Of a DNA stretch of 64,000 nucleotides, positions 48,813-57,757 are shown one piece after another; position 1 is the stretch's first letter, and the number at the start of each line of letters is the position of its first letter. This DNA comes from Alphaproteobacteria bacterium (GTDB lineage: Bacteria > Pseudomonadota > Alphaproteobacteria > Caulobacterales > Parvularculaceae), in NCBI GenBank assembly GCA_016125455.1, contig WGLS01000001.1, positions 682,001-746,000 on the forward strand. The letters are read 5' to 3'. The notes below the pieces were generated by a model. The model was not told the origin of the DNA, ran no database searches, and worked only from the letters and a program-made list of their open reading frames with translations. Position numbers and translations under genes: made by a program.

Positions 48813-49400
48813 TCAGGCGGGCGATTTCGTCGCCGAAATATCGACCGTCACCTTGACGTCGACGCTGACCCATTTGCCGCTGGCGAACTCGCCCTGGCCG
48901 ACGCCGTGCTCGGTGCGCACGATGATCGCCTCGCCCCTGGCCGTCGCCGCGTCGCCGTCGATCGTGACGTCGAAATGCAGGTCGAGCGGCTTTTCGACGC
49001 CGCGCAGGTCGAGCACGCCCTTCGCCAGATAGCCCTCGCCGTCGGGGTCCGCGACGATCTCGGTCGACGTGAAGGTCGCCGTCGGCGTCTTTTTTACGTT
49101 GAACCAGTCGCTTCCCGGCAGCGCCTTGTCGCGCTGCTTGTCGCCGGTGGCGGCGCTCTCCAGCGAGATGCTCGCCGCGATGCGCGAGGCCGCGAGATCC
49201 GTCGGGTCGAAGGCGATATCGGCCGTCCACGTCTCGAAACGACCCTCGAACGCCTTGCCGTTCTGGGTGGCGACAAAGCCGAGCGCGCTCGCGTCCGTGT
49301 CGACGGTCCAGTCGGCGGCGCGCGCGGCGCCGGACAGGAACGCGGCCCCGATCGAAGCGGCGAGGATCTTCCTGAAAGCCGGGCGGGCGAGAGGGTTCAT
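48813..49400 (-). CDS. YceI family periplasmic protein
   Basis: This 195-aa lipocalin-like protein has a signal peptide (ILAASIGAAFLSGAARA). The YceI family binds isoprenoid or similar amphiphilic ligands in a beta-barrel. Visible segments are DWTVDTDASALGFVATQNG, FEGRFETWTADIAFDP and DWFNVKKTPTATFTSTEI, then GEAIIVRTEHGVGQGE. In many bacteria YceI genes sit beside cytochrome b561 or membrane redox proteins. Here the neighbours upstream on the same strand are a PepSY membrane protein and a TonB receptor, 177 bases away. A shared role is inference. Confidence 0.9.
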   Translation of the reverse strand: MNPLARPAFRKILAASIGAAFLSGAARAADWTVDTDASALGFVATQNGKAFEGRFETWTADIAFDPTDLAASRIAASISLESAATGDKQRDKALPGSDWFNVKKTPTATFTSTEIVADPDGEGYLAKGVLDLRGVEKPLDLHFDVTIDGDAATARGEAIIVRTEHGVGQGEFASGKWVSVDVKVTVDISATKSPA

Positions 49401-49577
49401 TGGCGGCGTATCCCTTCATTCGTCGGTCGCGAACGACTTCGCATTCTACGACAGGCATGAAGGGAGGGATTGGCGGGCGGTCAAGCGCCAGCCGATCCCC
49501 ATCACGCGGATGTCATGGCTGGGCGGTCGTGGCCGGGGCGTCATGCCGGAGTAGGCGATGCGCGGGCCGCCGCGCCG

Positions 49578-50831
49578 TCAGAGCCCCTTCGCGGCGACGA
49601 TGATCCAGAACGCGAAGCCGGCGACCACAAGCCCGGCGCTCGGCCACGCCCACCAGCCGGCGCCGGCGACCGCGCGCCCGGCGACAGCGCCGACGGTCGG
49701 TTTCGCCCGCGTCTCGCGCAGCAGCCGCAGGGAATAGATCGCCGCGCCGGAAAGGGAGAGCGCCGTCATGGCCGCGCCGAAGACGAACCAGATGAGCTTC
49801 GTGGCGAGGCCGCCGAAATAGCCGAAGTGCAGGGGGTCCGCGGCCTCCGAGATGCGCTGATGGACTGACAGATCGCGCGCGTCGACCGTCATTGTCGCCT
49901 CGCCGGTCGCCGCGTCGATCCACACCGCATTGGCGCGCTCGCGAACGAGGATCGCCTTGTCCTGGCCCTGGATCACGAACGCGCCGGATTTCGCCGTCGG
50001 GAACATGATCCGCCCGATCCGGAGGTCCGGGTTCGCCTCGCGCGCCGCGTCGAGCGAGCGGGCGAGCGCGTCGCCGATCTCCGCGGGCGGAATATCGACC
50101 GGCGCGACCTTCGCGGAGGGGTGGCCCGGCGCGCGGCCGCCGAGGCTTTCGACAAGATACCAGACCCCGGTGAGCGCGATCAGCGCGACGAACCATAGCG
50201 ACCACAGCCCGGCGAGCCGGTGGAAGTCGCCCATGAGCGTGCGCGCGTCGCGGACGCGCATCGGCTTGAAGAAGCCGCGCCACCATTTCTTGTAGACGAC
50301 GAACGACGTGACCAGCGAGATGAGAAGCAGGATCGATAGCGACGAGACGATCGGCACGCCAAACTTTATCGGCATGAACAGGTGCCGGTGCAGCCGCCGC
50401 AGCACGGTCTGGGCGTTCAGCCGCGGCGCCGTCGCGATGAATTTGCCGGTATACGGATCGGCCAGCGCGCGGCGGAACGCGCCGTCTTCGTTGCGAACGA
50501 AGGCCGACATGGCGAAGCCCTGGTCGACCGGCGCGTCGAGCGAGACGATCCGCGCCTCCGGCAGCGCCGCCTGGATGCTCGCCGCCGCCTCCGCCCAGAG
50601 GATCGACTGGTCCGCGGACGTCGCGCGCGCAACGCGCAGGTTCGGGTCGAGGAGCCAGTCGATCTCGTTGCTGAACACCGCCAGCGTGCCGGTGAGCAGG
50701 ACGAAGCTCATGAAGATCGAGAGCTTCAGGCCGACCCATTGGTGCACGGACCACCACGCGCGCGAGGCTTTGCGGGCGCCCGCGCCCGTCCTTGCCCGAT
50801 CCTTCGGCAGGTTGGCGACGCTGCCCTCCAT
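49578..50831 (-). CDS. PepSY-associated membrane protein of the iron-regulated type
   Basis: This 417-aa protein has four main membrane helices: VGLKLSIFMSFVLLTGTLAV, VSSLSILLLISLVTSFVV, LWFVALIALTGVWYLV and IWFVFGAAMTALSLSGAAI, plus a C-terminal helix. Conserved His residues (HQWVGLK, RLHRHLFMP, DFHRLAGLW, SVHQRISEA) could bind heme. Soluble PepSY-like segments lie between helices. Homologues next to siderophore receptors act as inner-membrane ferric-siderophore reductases or uptake partners. Its ATG at 50831 overlaps the receptor's TGA stop, so the two are translationally coupled and probably share the Fur-like control upstream of the receptor. Confidence 0.87.
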   Translation of the reverse strand: MEGSVANLPKDRARTGAGARKASRAWWSVHQWVGLKLSIFMSFVLLTGTLAVFSNEIDWLLDPNLRVARATSADQSILWAEAAASIQAALPEARIVSLDAPVDQGFAMSAFVRNEDGAFRRALADPYTGKFIATAPRLNAQTVLRRLHRHLFMPIKFGVPIVSSLSILLLISLVTSFVVYKKWWRGFFKPMRVRDARTLMGDFHRLAGLWSLWFVALIALTGVWYLVESLGGRAPGHPSAKVAPVDIPPAEIGDALARSLDAAREANPDLRIGRIMFPTAKSGAFVIQGQDKAILVRERANAVWIDAATGEATMTVDARDLSVHQRISEAADPLHFGYFGGLATKLIWFVFGAAMTALSLSGAAIYSLRLLRETRAKPTVGAVAGRAVAGAGWWAWPSAGLVVAGFAFWIIVAAKGL

Positions 50832-52990
50832 CACCAGCTGCGCGAGACTTCGAGAAAGATCTGCCGCGGCTGGCCGGGGAAATGCCCGGTGCGGTCGATG
50901 AAGCCCGACGCGGCGTAGGTATGGTCGAGCAAGTTGTCGATCCTGAGGAGCGCCTTCCACGGGCCCGGCGAATAGATGATCGACGCGTCAAGCACCGTGT
51001 AGGGACGAACCTTCTGGCCGCTGAGGCTCTGGCGGACGTCGACATAGTCGCCGCCGAGCGCGAAGGCGAGATTGTATTCGGGGATCTGGTAGCGGGTCCA
51101 GAAGCCGGCCTGGTTCTCCGGCGCGTTGGCGAAGCGGTCGCCGACATTGTTCGAAAAGCCGCCGCCGCCATTGTCGCCGGTGATCCGCGTGTCGTTGTAG
51201 CCATAGCTGAACGTCGCGACCCAGTTCGGCGTGATGTCCGCGGTGATGTCGAACTCGACGCCTTTGCTCGTCACCTCGCCGAAGGCGACGCTGTCGTCGA
51301 CGCCGTCGCCGTCGACGTCGCCGCGCGGATCGGCCTGCAGGACGTTCGTGCGCTTGATCTGGTAGGCGGCGAGGGACGATTGCACGCGCCCGCCGAACAG
51401 ATCGGTCCGGACGCCGCCTTCGAAGATGTCGCCGGCCGTCGGCTCGAACGGACCTCCGGCGAGCGGGTTCTGGGCGCCGATGCCCTGCGGCTCAAAGCTC
51501 TCCGCCCACTGACCGAATATCGAAACATCGTCGCGGACGCGATAGACGAGGCCGGCGCGGAAGGTGACCGCCTCGTCCTCGAAGCTCTCGCCCGTCAGGT
51601 CGTTAACGTCCTCGAAACGGTCGAATCGCGCCCCGACCGTTGCGATCAGTCTGCCGATGGTCACCTCGTCGAGGGCGTAGAGGCCCCAGCGGGTCTGCGT
51701 GGACTCCGTCACGCTTGGCGCCGGCCGGATATAGCTCGACGGATCGGTGACGCCATATTCCGGCGTCGAGAGGCTGAGCGTCGTCGGCAGGCCAGGATCG
51801 TCTGTCGTCCGCCCCCTGATGGTGACGCCCTCGAAGAAGGACGACTGGCGGAACCAGTCGCCGCCCACCAGAACGCGATTGTCCACGGACCCGAAATTCT
51901 GGGCCCAGACGAGATTGGCGCCGATCGAGAGATAGTCGGCGGCGCGGGTCTGATCGCGGAACTCGCGAATGCTGCGGTCGACGAGGCCGTCGCCGTCGGA
52001 ATCGAACAGCCCGCGCGGTTCGTGGTATTCCTGGTTTTCCTCTCCGTCATTCCAGCGCACGCCGATGTCGTATGTAATGGAATCCGAAGCGCCGCCTTCC
52101 AGCTTCGCCTGGAGGACGGTCGATTCCAGCCGCAGGAAGTCTGACGCTTCATTGTGGTTCCAGCGACGGTCGGCGAGAAAGACCCCGGCGTCGTCGGTCG
52201 GCACGCCGCGCAGGCGGTTGCCCTGCAGGTCCTGGTCATAATGCGACGCCTGCAGAATGAGCTCGCCGATGCCGACGTCGAAGCTGAGCCCCGCATCCAG
52301 AATAAGGATCTCGCTCGCGGCGTTGCGGCGCTGCTGGTTGCCGTCCTCATAGAAGACGCCGAGGCGGCCGGCCGCGTCGGCGACGGGAAGCGCGCCGGTT
52401 ATCTCGCCGGAGCCGCCCTTGCGGCCTTCGGTGCCATAGATGCCCGCGATCCGCGCCGAAAACTCCCGGGACGGACGCTTGGTGATGTAGTTGAAAAGGC
52501 CGCCCGGCGCGCCGGGGCCATACAGCATGCCGGCCGGGCCTTTCAGGAACTCGACGCGCTCAACGTTGAAGAGCTGCGGCACGGAAAATCCGGCGTACGG
52601 ATCGCCGCGCAGGCCGTCATAGAAGTTCTCTTCCTGCCGGAAGCCGCGGGCCGTGACGCCGGCGTAGCTGAACACGGTGACGCCGGAAATGTTGCGATAG
52701 ATGTCTTGCGCGTCGCGCGCGCCCTGGTCGGCGATCAGCTCCTTGGTGATCGTCGTGATGGTGATCGGGGAGGTCAGCGGCGCCGTCGGCAGCTTGCCCG
52801 ACGTAACCGTGTCGACGCGATAGAGCGCCTGGGCCCGGCCAGTGACGATGATCTCATCGACGTTGGCTCCGTTTGGCGCCGTGGTCGCGCCGGCTGGGCT
52901 GTCGGCCGGGGTCTGTGCGAGCGCCGGCGTCGTGAGAATGGTGGCGGCGAGAAGCGCGGAGCCGCTGCGGCTGGTGGTTGAGCGTCGCAT
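50831..52990 (-). CDS. TonB-dependent siderophore receptor
   Basis: This 719-aa outer-membrane protein takes up ferric siderophores using TonB energy. A signal peptide (ALLAATILTTPALAQ) is followed by a TonB-box-like region and a plug domain: VTGRAQALYRVDTVTSGKLP, VTARGFRQEENFYDGLRGDP and VERVEFLKGPAGMLYGPGAP. A 22-strand barrel follows and ends in an aromatic C-terminus (QIFLEVSRSW). The VTARGF and LYGPGAPGG segments are typical of FhuA/FpvA-type siderophore receptors. Two Fur-like palindromes precede the start, fitting iron repression. The downstream PepSY gene overlaps its stop. Confidence 0.93.
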   Translation of the reverse strand: MRRSTTSRSGSALLAATILTTPALAQTPADSPAGATTAPNGANVDEIIVTGRAQALYRVDTVTSGKLPTAPLTSPITITTITKELIADQGARDAQDIYRNISGVTVFSYAGVTARGFRQEENFYDGLRGDPYAGFSVPQLFNVERVEFLKGPAGMLYGPGAPGGLFNYITKRPSREFSARIAGIYGTEGRKGGSGEITGALPVADAAGRLGVFYEDGNQQRRNAASEILILDAGLSFDVGIGELILQASHYDQDLQGNRLRGVPTDDAGVFLADRRWNHNEASDFLRLESTVLQAKLEGGASDSITYDIGVRWNDGEENQEYHEPRGLFDSDGDGLVDRSIREFRDQTRAADYLSIGANLVWAQNFGSVDNRVLVGGDWFRQSSFFEGVTIRGRTTDDPGLPTTLSLSTPEYGVTDPSSYIRPAPSVTESTQTRWGLYALDEVTIGRLIATVGARFDRFEDVNDLTGESFEDEAVTFRAGLVYRVRDDVSIFGQWAESFEPQGIGAQNPLAGGPFEPTAGDIFEGGVRTDLFGGRVQSSLAAYQIKRTNVLQADPRGDVDGDGVDDSVAFGEVTSKGVEFDITADITPNWVATFSYGYNDTRITGDNGGGGFSNNVGDRFANAPENQAGFWTRYQIPEYNLAFALGGDYVDVRQSLSGQKVRPYTVLDASIIYSPGPWKALLRIDNLLDHTYAASGFIDRTGHFPGQPRQIFLEVSRSW

Positions 52991-53000
52991 GAGTTCCCCT

Positions 53001-53021
53001 TTTTGCGAAATGTTCGCAAAA
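53001..53021. promoter_or_regulatory. Fur-like palindrome next to the TonB receptor start
   Basis: TTTTGCGAA (53001-53009) and TTCGCAAAA (53013-53021) are perfect reverse complements around ATG. It lies 10 bases upstream of the receptor's start codon. The half-site TGCGAA recurs in the second palindrome, supporting a shared regulator. Confidence 0.5.
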
Positions 53022-53055
53022 GCCTAGGGGATATGCAACTGCGAATCAATATCGC

Positions 53056-53070
53056 TGCGAATAATTCTCA
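53056..53070. promoter_or_regulatory. Candidate Fur box (7-1-7 palindrome)
   Basis: TGCGAAT-A-ATTCTCA is a 7-1-7 palindrome with one mismatch, the layout recognised by Fur. It lies 66 bases upstream of the TonB receptor start, a fitting place for iron repression. An extra GCGAAT half-site occurs at 53041-53046. Confidence 0.55.
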
Positions 53071-53103
53071 GGAACGATATAGGCGCTCGACAACAGTCTC
53101 TCG

Positions 53104-53874
53104 TCAGTGCCGGCGCTCACCCAGTTCCTCGTCGATCATGGCGATCAGCGTCTCGCCGATCGTCACCTGCGTGCGGAAGACGTCGATCCACAGATCGTTC
53201 TGGCCGGCCCAGTAGCGCAGATCGTCGCCGAGGCCCGGCTCGTCGAAATAGGCGCGCGCGACCCGCGCCGCTTCGCCTGCGTCAAGGCCGGGGTCGCAGT
53301 CCTCGATGATCGTCTCGATGCGCGCCTTGTCGATAAAGAAGCACGCCCGCCACAGGGCCTGCATCACGCTGAGCGGCGTTCGCCGGCGCACGCGCTCGCG
53401 ATAGGCCGCGGCGTTTTCCAGCGACCGGTCGAGACCCTCCGAGTAAAAATAATAAGTCTGCGTCATGCGCTTGAGGCCCGGCGACCGGGGCAGGCCCTGC
53501 CGCCGCATTTCGGCGGCGACGACGTCAGATATGTCGCTGCCCCAGGCCTGCGAGGCGTGGAACGCGTCGATGACGACTGCCTCGCACGCATCGGCGCAGT
53601 CCCCGTCGCCGTCGAGCCAGGCGAGCGTTTCTGCAGCGGCCGCGACGACCTGCGCCGAATAGGTCGCGCGCGCTTCGATGATGCCGTTGTTGACGGCGAC
53701 CTCCTGGCGCAATTCCCTCAGATAGTCCGCCTGTCGCCGACCCTCGATGCGGGCGTCGTTCCAGGCGCCGAGCTGGATGCCGAGGAAGACGCCCGCGACG
53801 ACGATCACGAAGTCGAGGAAGATCGCCGTCCAGTTCTGGTCGCGGACATGCGCGATCATGCGGCGCAGAAGCAT
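53104..53874 (-). CDS. Membrane-anchored protein of the DUF6090-like type
   Basis: This 256-aa protein starts at the ATG at 53874, with GGAAGGGGGAA upstream in its sense. One N-terminal membrane helix (AIFLDFVIVVAGVFLGIQLGAWND, residues 16-40) follows the basic MLLRRMIAHVRDQNW. The rest is helical and probably periplasmic, beginning with a coiled segment (RQADYLRELRQEVAVNNG). Similar N-termini are common in marine alphaproteobacteria in proteins of unknown function; I assign the family by that pattern only. A Cys pair (GDCADACEAV) and further Cys residues are present. It is divergent from the D-aminoacylase-like gene. Confidence 0.65.
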   Translation of the reverse strand: MLLRRMIAHVRDQNWTAIFLDFVIVVAGVFLGIQLGAWNDARIEGRRQADYLRELRQEVAVNNGIIEARATYSAQVVAAAAETLAWLDGDGDCADACEAVVIDAFHASQAWGSDISDVVAAEMRRQGLPRSPGLKRMTQTYYFYSEGLDRSLENAAAYRERVRRRTPLSVMQALWRACFFIDKARIETIIEDCDPGLDAGEAARVARAYFDEPGLGDDLRYWAGQNDLWIDVFRTQVTIGETLIAMIDEELGERRH

Positions 53875-54031
53875 CGGTTCCCCCTTCCTCACCTTGCCGC
53901 ATATCACTGTTGGGGCGGAGGAGCCATTTGCGGCGATTGGCGCCGCGGGCGATTTCTGGTCATGCTTCGCGCTAAACGCCAGTCGAGGCGTTGGGGAGCG
54001 GGCGCAGGCGCCCGCAAGAGGGAGGCAAGGC

Positions 54032-55873
54032 ATGCGGGCGATGCAACGGACTGTCGGCGAAGACCATTCGGCGCGGGACTCAATGGCGTGCGCGACAGCG
54101 GCCGGCTCGGGGATGACTGGCGCGGGGACGACTGGCGCGGGGACGACTGGCGGGAACCGGCGGCCGGCATGGCGCAGCGCCGTCGCCGCGGCGGGCGCGC
54201 TATTCTCCGCTGCGTGCGGCGGCGAAACGCCGGCAGGCGATCCGGTCGACGAGGCCCCAAGATATGAGACGATCATCCGTGGCGGGATGGTCTATGACGG
54301 CTCAGGCGAGCCGGGGCGCGTCGCGGACGTCGCCATCAATGGCGACCGCATCGCCGCCGTTGGCGATCTCGCGGACGCCCGCGCGGAGACGACCATCGAC
54401 GCCGCGGGCAGGGCCGTGACGCCGGGCTTCGTCAACATGCTGAGCTGGGCGACCGCCTCCCTTATCGAGGACCCCCGCGGCATGTCCGACGTGACGCAGG
54501 GCGTGACCCTCGAAGTGATGGGCGAGGGCTGGTCCATGGGTCCGTGGACGGAAGACGTGAAGAACGACGCCCGCGACCGCATGACTGACATCAAGTACGA
54601 CATTACGTGGTCGACCCTCGGCGGGTATCTCCAGCACCTTGAGGATCGCGGGATCTCGCCGAACGTCGCGTCCTTCGTTGGGGCGACGACGGTGCGCATC
54701 CACGAGGTCGGGTACGACGACCGCCGCCCGACGCCGGAGGAGCTTGAGCGGATGCAAGGCCTCGTCCGGCAGGCGATGGCGGAAGGCGCGCTCGGCGTCG
54801 GCTCATCGCTCATCTACGCGCCGGCCTTCTTCGCGGACACCGACGAACTCGTCGCGCTCGCGTCGGCGGCGGCGGAATCTGGCGGGTCCTACATATCGCA
54901 CATGCGCTCGGAGAGCGCCCGGTTGCTCGAGGCGGTCGACGAACTGATCGAGATTTCCCGGCGCTCCGGCGCGCCGGCCGAGATCTATCACCTGAAGGCG
55001 TCGGGCGAAGCGAACTGGCCAAAGCTCGAACAAGTCTTCGAGAAGGTCGAGGCGGCGCGCGCGGAAGGGCTCAAAATCCGCGCCGACATGTACACCTACC
55101 CGGCGAGCTCCACCGGCCTCAACGCCTCGATGCCCCTTTGGGTGCAGGAGGGCGGCCACGACAAATGGGTGGAGCGTCTGAAGGACCCGGCAATCCGCGC
55201 CCGCGTGATCGAGGAAATCCGCAATCCGCCGGACGGCTGGCAGCCATCGATCAGCCAGGCCGGCGGTGCGGAAGGCGTGCTGCTTGTCGGTTTCCGTACG
55301 GAGCGATTGAAGCCGCTGATCGGCAAGACCCTCGCCGAGGTCGCGGAAATGCGCGGGGTCAGCTCCGAGAATGCGATGATCGATCTCGTCATCGAGGACG
55401 ACCACCGGGTCGACGTCGTCTACTTCACCATGTCTGAGGAGAACGTGAAGAAGAAGATCGCGCAGCCCTGGGTCGCGTTCGGATCGGACGCCGGCGCGCC
55501 GGCGCCGGAAGGCGTTTTCATCAAGTCGTCGACTCACCCGCGCGCCTATGGCACGTTCGCGCGGCTGCTCGGCAAATACGTCCGTGACGAGAAAGTCATC
55601 CCGATGGAGGAGGCGATCCGCCGGCTGACGTCCATGCCGGCGGACAATCTGAAGATCGCGGGCCGCGGCCGCCTCGCCGAGGGCTACTTCGCCGACGTCG
55701 TCGTCTTCGACCCTGAAACGATCGCCGACAAGGCGACGTTCGCCGAGCCGCACCAGTTGTCCGTGGGCGTCGAGCACGTCTTCGTCAATGGCGGCCACGT
55801 CATTGACGGCGGCGCGCACACCGGCGCGACTCCCGGCCGCTTCGTCAAGGGGCCGGGCTGGAAAGGGGAGTAG
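54032..55873 (+). CDS. D-aminoacylase-like amidohydrolase, lipoprotein, variant metal site
   Basis: This 613-aa protein belongs to the N-acyl-D-amino-acid deacylase branch of the amidohydrolases. GGAGG lies at 54021-54025 before the ATG at 54032; an ATG at 54113 would give a more usual lipoprotein signal. The lipobox is FSAAC (Cys62). The metal site is atypical: the HxH after beta-1 is replaced by NMLSW, and the Cys ligand region reads LEVMGEGW. The later ligands remain: SYISHMRSES, AEIYHLKAS and FGSDAGAP. Related proteins with this NMLSWA motif are widespread, and their activity may differ from true D-aminoacylase. A 15-base tandem repeat lies in the N-terminal codons. Confidence 0.85.
   Translation: MRAMQRTVGEDHSARDSMACATAAGSGMTGAGTTGAGTTGGNRRPAWRSAVAAAGALFSAACGGETPAGDPVDEAPRYETIIRGGMVYDGSGEPGRVADVAINGDRIAAVGDLADARAETTIDAAGRAVTPGFVNMLSWATASLIEDPRGMSDVTQGVTLEVMGEGWSMGPWTEDVKNDARDRMTDIKYDITWSTLGGYLQHLEDRGISPNVASFVGATTVRIHEVGYDDRRPTPEELERMQGLVRQAMAEGALGVGSSLIYAPAFFADTDELVALASAAAESGGSYISHMRSESARLLEAVDELIEISRRSGAPAEIYHLKASGEANWPKLEQVFEKVEAARAEGLKIRADMYTYPASSTGLNASMPLWVQEGGHDKWVERLKDPAIRARVIEEIRNPPDGWQPSISQAGGAEGVLLVGFRTERLKPLIGKTLAEVAEMRGVSSENAMIDLVIEDDHRVDVVYFTMSEENVKKKIAQPWVAFGSDAGAPAPEGVFIKSSTHPRAYGTFARLLGKYVRDEKVIPMEEAIRRLTSMPADNLKIAGRGRLAEGYFADVVVFDPETIADKATFAEPHQLSVGVEHVFVNGGHVIDGGAHTGATPGRFVKGPGWKGE
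54108..54152. repeat. 15-bp tandem repeat in the D-aminoacylase-like gene
   Basis: Three consecutive 15-base units (CGGGGACGACTGGCG, first unit with one change) encode TGAGT repeats before the lipoprotein signal. The first unit contains an ATG (54113) that could itself be the start codon. Confidence 0.8.
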
Positions 55874-55925
55874 GCGGAGGGCAGGCATGGAGGGGAGAGC
55901 AGGCTGTGGCCGCCGCTCCCGTTTT

Positions 55926-55947
55926 CCTGACGATAGTCAGGATCCAG
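55926..55947. repeat. Dispersed intergenic repeat, copy 1
   Basis: CCTGACGATAGTCAGGATCC and the following AG differ by one base from the element at 59916-59937. The inner CCTGAC/GTCAGG is an inverted repeat. It lies between the D-aminoacylase-like gene and the VIT gene. Confidence 0.6.
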
Positions 55948-56034
55948 TCCGGCGCCTGAACGCCAGTCGACGACGCGCGTCCCCCGGCGCCCCGGACGCA
56001 TTCTGGTCGCGATAAATGGTCGGGAGGTCATCTA

Positions 56035-56754
56035 GTGCCAAAGCCGTCGGCGCATCCGGGAGACCCTCATTTCGTCGACCGCAGCGGCTGGCTGCGGGCG
56101 GCGGTCCTTGGCGCGAACGACGGGATCGTCTCCGTCTCGTCACTCATCGTCGGCGTCGCGGCGGCCAATCCCGATCGCGGCGCCATAATGATCGCAGGGG
56201 GCGCCGCCCTGGCGGCCGGCGCGATGTCGATGGCCGCCGGCGAGTATGTTTCCGTATCGTCCCAGTCGGATACGGAGCGCGCGGACATCGCGCGGGAAAA
56301 AGCGTCGCTGAAACAGTTTCCGGATGCGGAGTTTGCGGAGCTGGCGGCGATCTATCGCGAAAAGGGGCTGAGCGAGGCGACCGCCCATCGCGTCGCGACG
56401 GAGCTGACCCGGAAGGATCCGCTTGCGGCCCATGTCCGCGACGAACTCGGCCTTTCGGCGACGCGCGCCGCAAGGCCGCTTCAGGCCGCGTTCGCCTCCG
56501 CGGCGACGTTCAGCGTGGCCGGCGCGCTGCCGCTTCTGGCCGCTATTGCCGCCCCGCCGGGCGCCGCCATCTCCGTCGTCCTCTGCGTGACGGCAGTCGC
56601 GCTTGCGGCGCTTGGCGCCCTCAGCGCGAAAGTTGGCGGCGCGAAGATTGGGAGCGGGCCGATGCTGCGCGCCACATTCCGCGTCGTGCTCTGGGGCGTC
56701 TTTGCGATGGCCGTCACCGCCGGCGTCGGCTTTCTGTTCGGCGTCGCGGCGTGA
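56035..56754 (+). CDS. VIT1/CCC1-family iron/manganese transporter
   Basis: The protein has 239 aa and starts at GTG 56035 with GGGAGG a few bases upstream. It has five membrane helices. The family signature is WLRAAVLGANDGIVSVSSL with the membrane Asp, then AGGAALAAGAMSMAAGEYVS. A cytoplasmic metal-binding helix pair rich in Glu follows (FPDAEFAELAAIYREKGLSE), and three C-terminal helices complete it. VIT proteins remove Fe2+ or Mn2+ from the cytosol in exchange for protons. It may balance the iron uptake genes nearby, which is inference. Confidence 0.92.
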   Translation: MPKPSAHPGDPHFVDRSGWLRAAVLGANDGIVSVSSLIVGVAAANPDRGAIMIAGGAALAAGAMSMAAGEYVSVSSQSDTERADIAREKASLKQFPDAEFAELAAIYREKGLSEATAHRVATELTRKDPLAAHVRDELGLSATRAARPLQAAFASAATFSVAGALPLLAAIAAPPGAAISVVLCVTAVALAALGALSAKVGGAKIGSGPMLRATFRVVLWGVFAMAVTAGVGFLFGVAA

Positions 56755-56848
56755 GAAGCGCGCGTGCGACGGGCTCGCACGGGAGACTGCGGGGCGCTGC
56801 AGAGCAATTCAAGCCGCGACGTCGAAACGTCAGGAAGAGAACCAACGA

Positions 56849-57538
56849 CTATGGCGTCGGCGGTCCGTAAAGCGTCGTCGAATAGGCTCCATACGCGAGA
56901 AACGAGATCGCCAACCAGCCGAAGTGCTTCCACGATCGCCCAAGTCCGGCGCCGAAGCCTTCGTCGATGGTCGTCCGTACAAGAATGGAAGTCGAGTAGA
57001 CGAACTGAAACAGCAGGTGCAGGACGTAGAACAGGACGATGGTGCCGGCGTCGAGGGAGATCACGCCGTCCGCCTCGTTCAGGAACTGGACCGCCGTATT
57101 CACGACGAACACAATTCCATTGACGATCGCGTAGTGGAGCTTTGCGCCGACAAGGACGAGGGAGCAGACGAGAAAGCCGAGGCCGATCAGGAGCGATGAT
57201 CGGGTGCTATCTTCCGACCTGTCAGCGCCGAGTTCGTCTGGCCCGAACAAGCCCGACCCAATGAACGCCGCTGCAATCAGGAAGCTCACGCCCGCCCACG
57301 CCAGCATCGGGACCCGCGCGAGGCCGCGGATCGTCCAGTTGATCGTGGAAGCGGTTCCAAGAAAGAGATCGCCAAGCCAAATGACCAGGTCTCGAACAAA
57401 GCGGTAGACGCCCGGCAGGATCCGCAACGCGATGACTACGGTCATGAACAGAATGAAGGCGCTCGCTTCCGGCGAGCCGTCATTGATGGCTATCGCAACG
57501 ATCAGCAGAATGATCGCCGTCGCGGTCATTTGCGACAT
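56849..57538 (-). CDS. Multi-helix membrane protein of unknown function
   Basis: The protein has 229 aa from the ATG at 57538 (MSQMTATAI), preceded by a G-rich stretch; the frame extends 21 codons upstream. Five or six membrane helices are predicted: TATAIILLIVAIAI, AFILFMTVVIALRIL, VPMLAWAGVSFLIAAAF, LLIGLGFLVCSLVLV, TIVLFYVLHLLFQFVY and WLAISFLAYGAY. No functional motif or family was recognised. It is convergent with the VIT gene, 94 bases apart. Confidence 0.65.
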   Translation of the reverse strand: MSQMTATAIILLIVAIAINDGSPEASAFILFMTVVIALRILPGVYRFVRDLVIWLGDLFLGTASTINWTIRGLARVPMLAWAGVSFLIAAAFIGSGLFGPDELGADRSEDSTRSSLLIGLGFLVCSLVLVGAKLHYAIVNGIVFVVNTAVQFLNEADGVISLDAGTIVLFYVLHLLFQFVYSTSILVRTTIDEGFGAGLGRSWKHFGWLAISFLAYGAYSTTLYGPPTP

Positions 57539-57757
57539 CTGCGCCCCCGCCCGATTACAACCCCTGACAAGCAGGGGAACTTGGCGAAGTAGTATTGTCA
57601 AGCAGGGCGGGATGAGGCCGCTATCCGTCCGCCAATGCTGTCAGTGGCGCAGACCAAATAAATATTGCGCAAATAATGCGCTCTGGTGTCATTGTCGCGC
57701 CGACCGGCTTCACCGCTATCGCCGAAAGCGCGACGACGGGCCAAGGGCCGCCCGCCC

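Noticed and set aside
49513-51204. Minus-strand frame of 563 codons over the PepSY and TonB receptor genes
   Set aside because: Its translation is Arg/Gly/Ala-rich without any motif, and it overlaps two well-supported genes.
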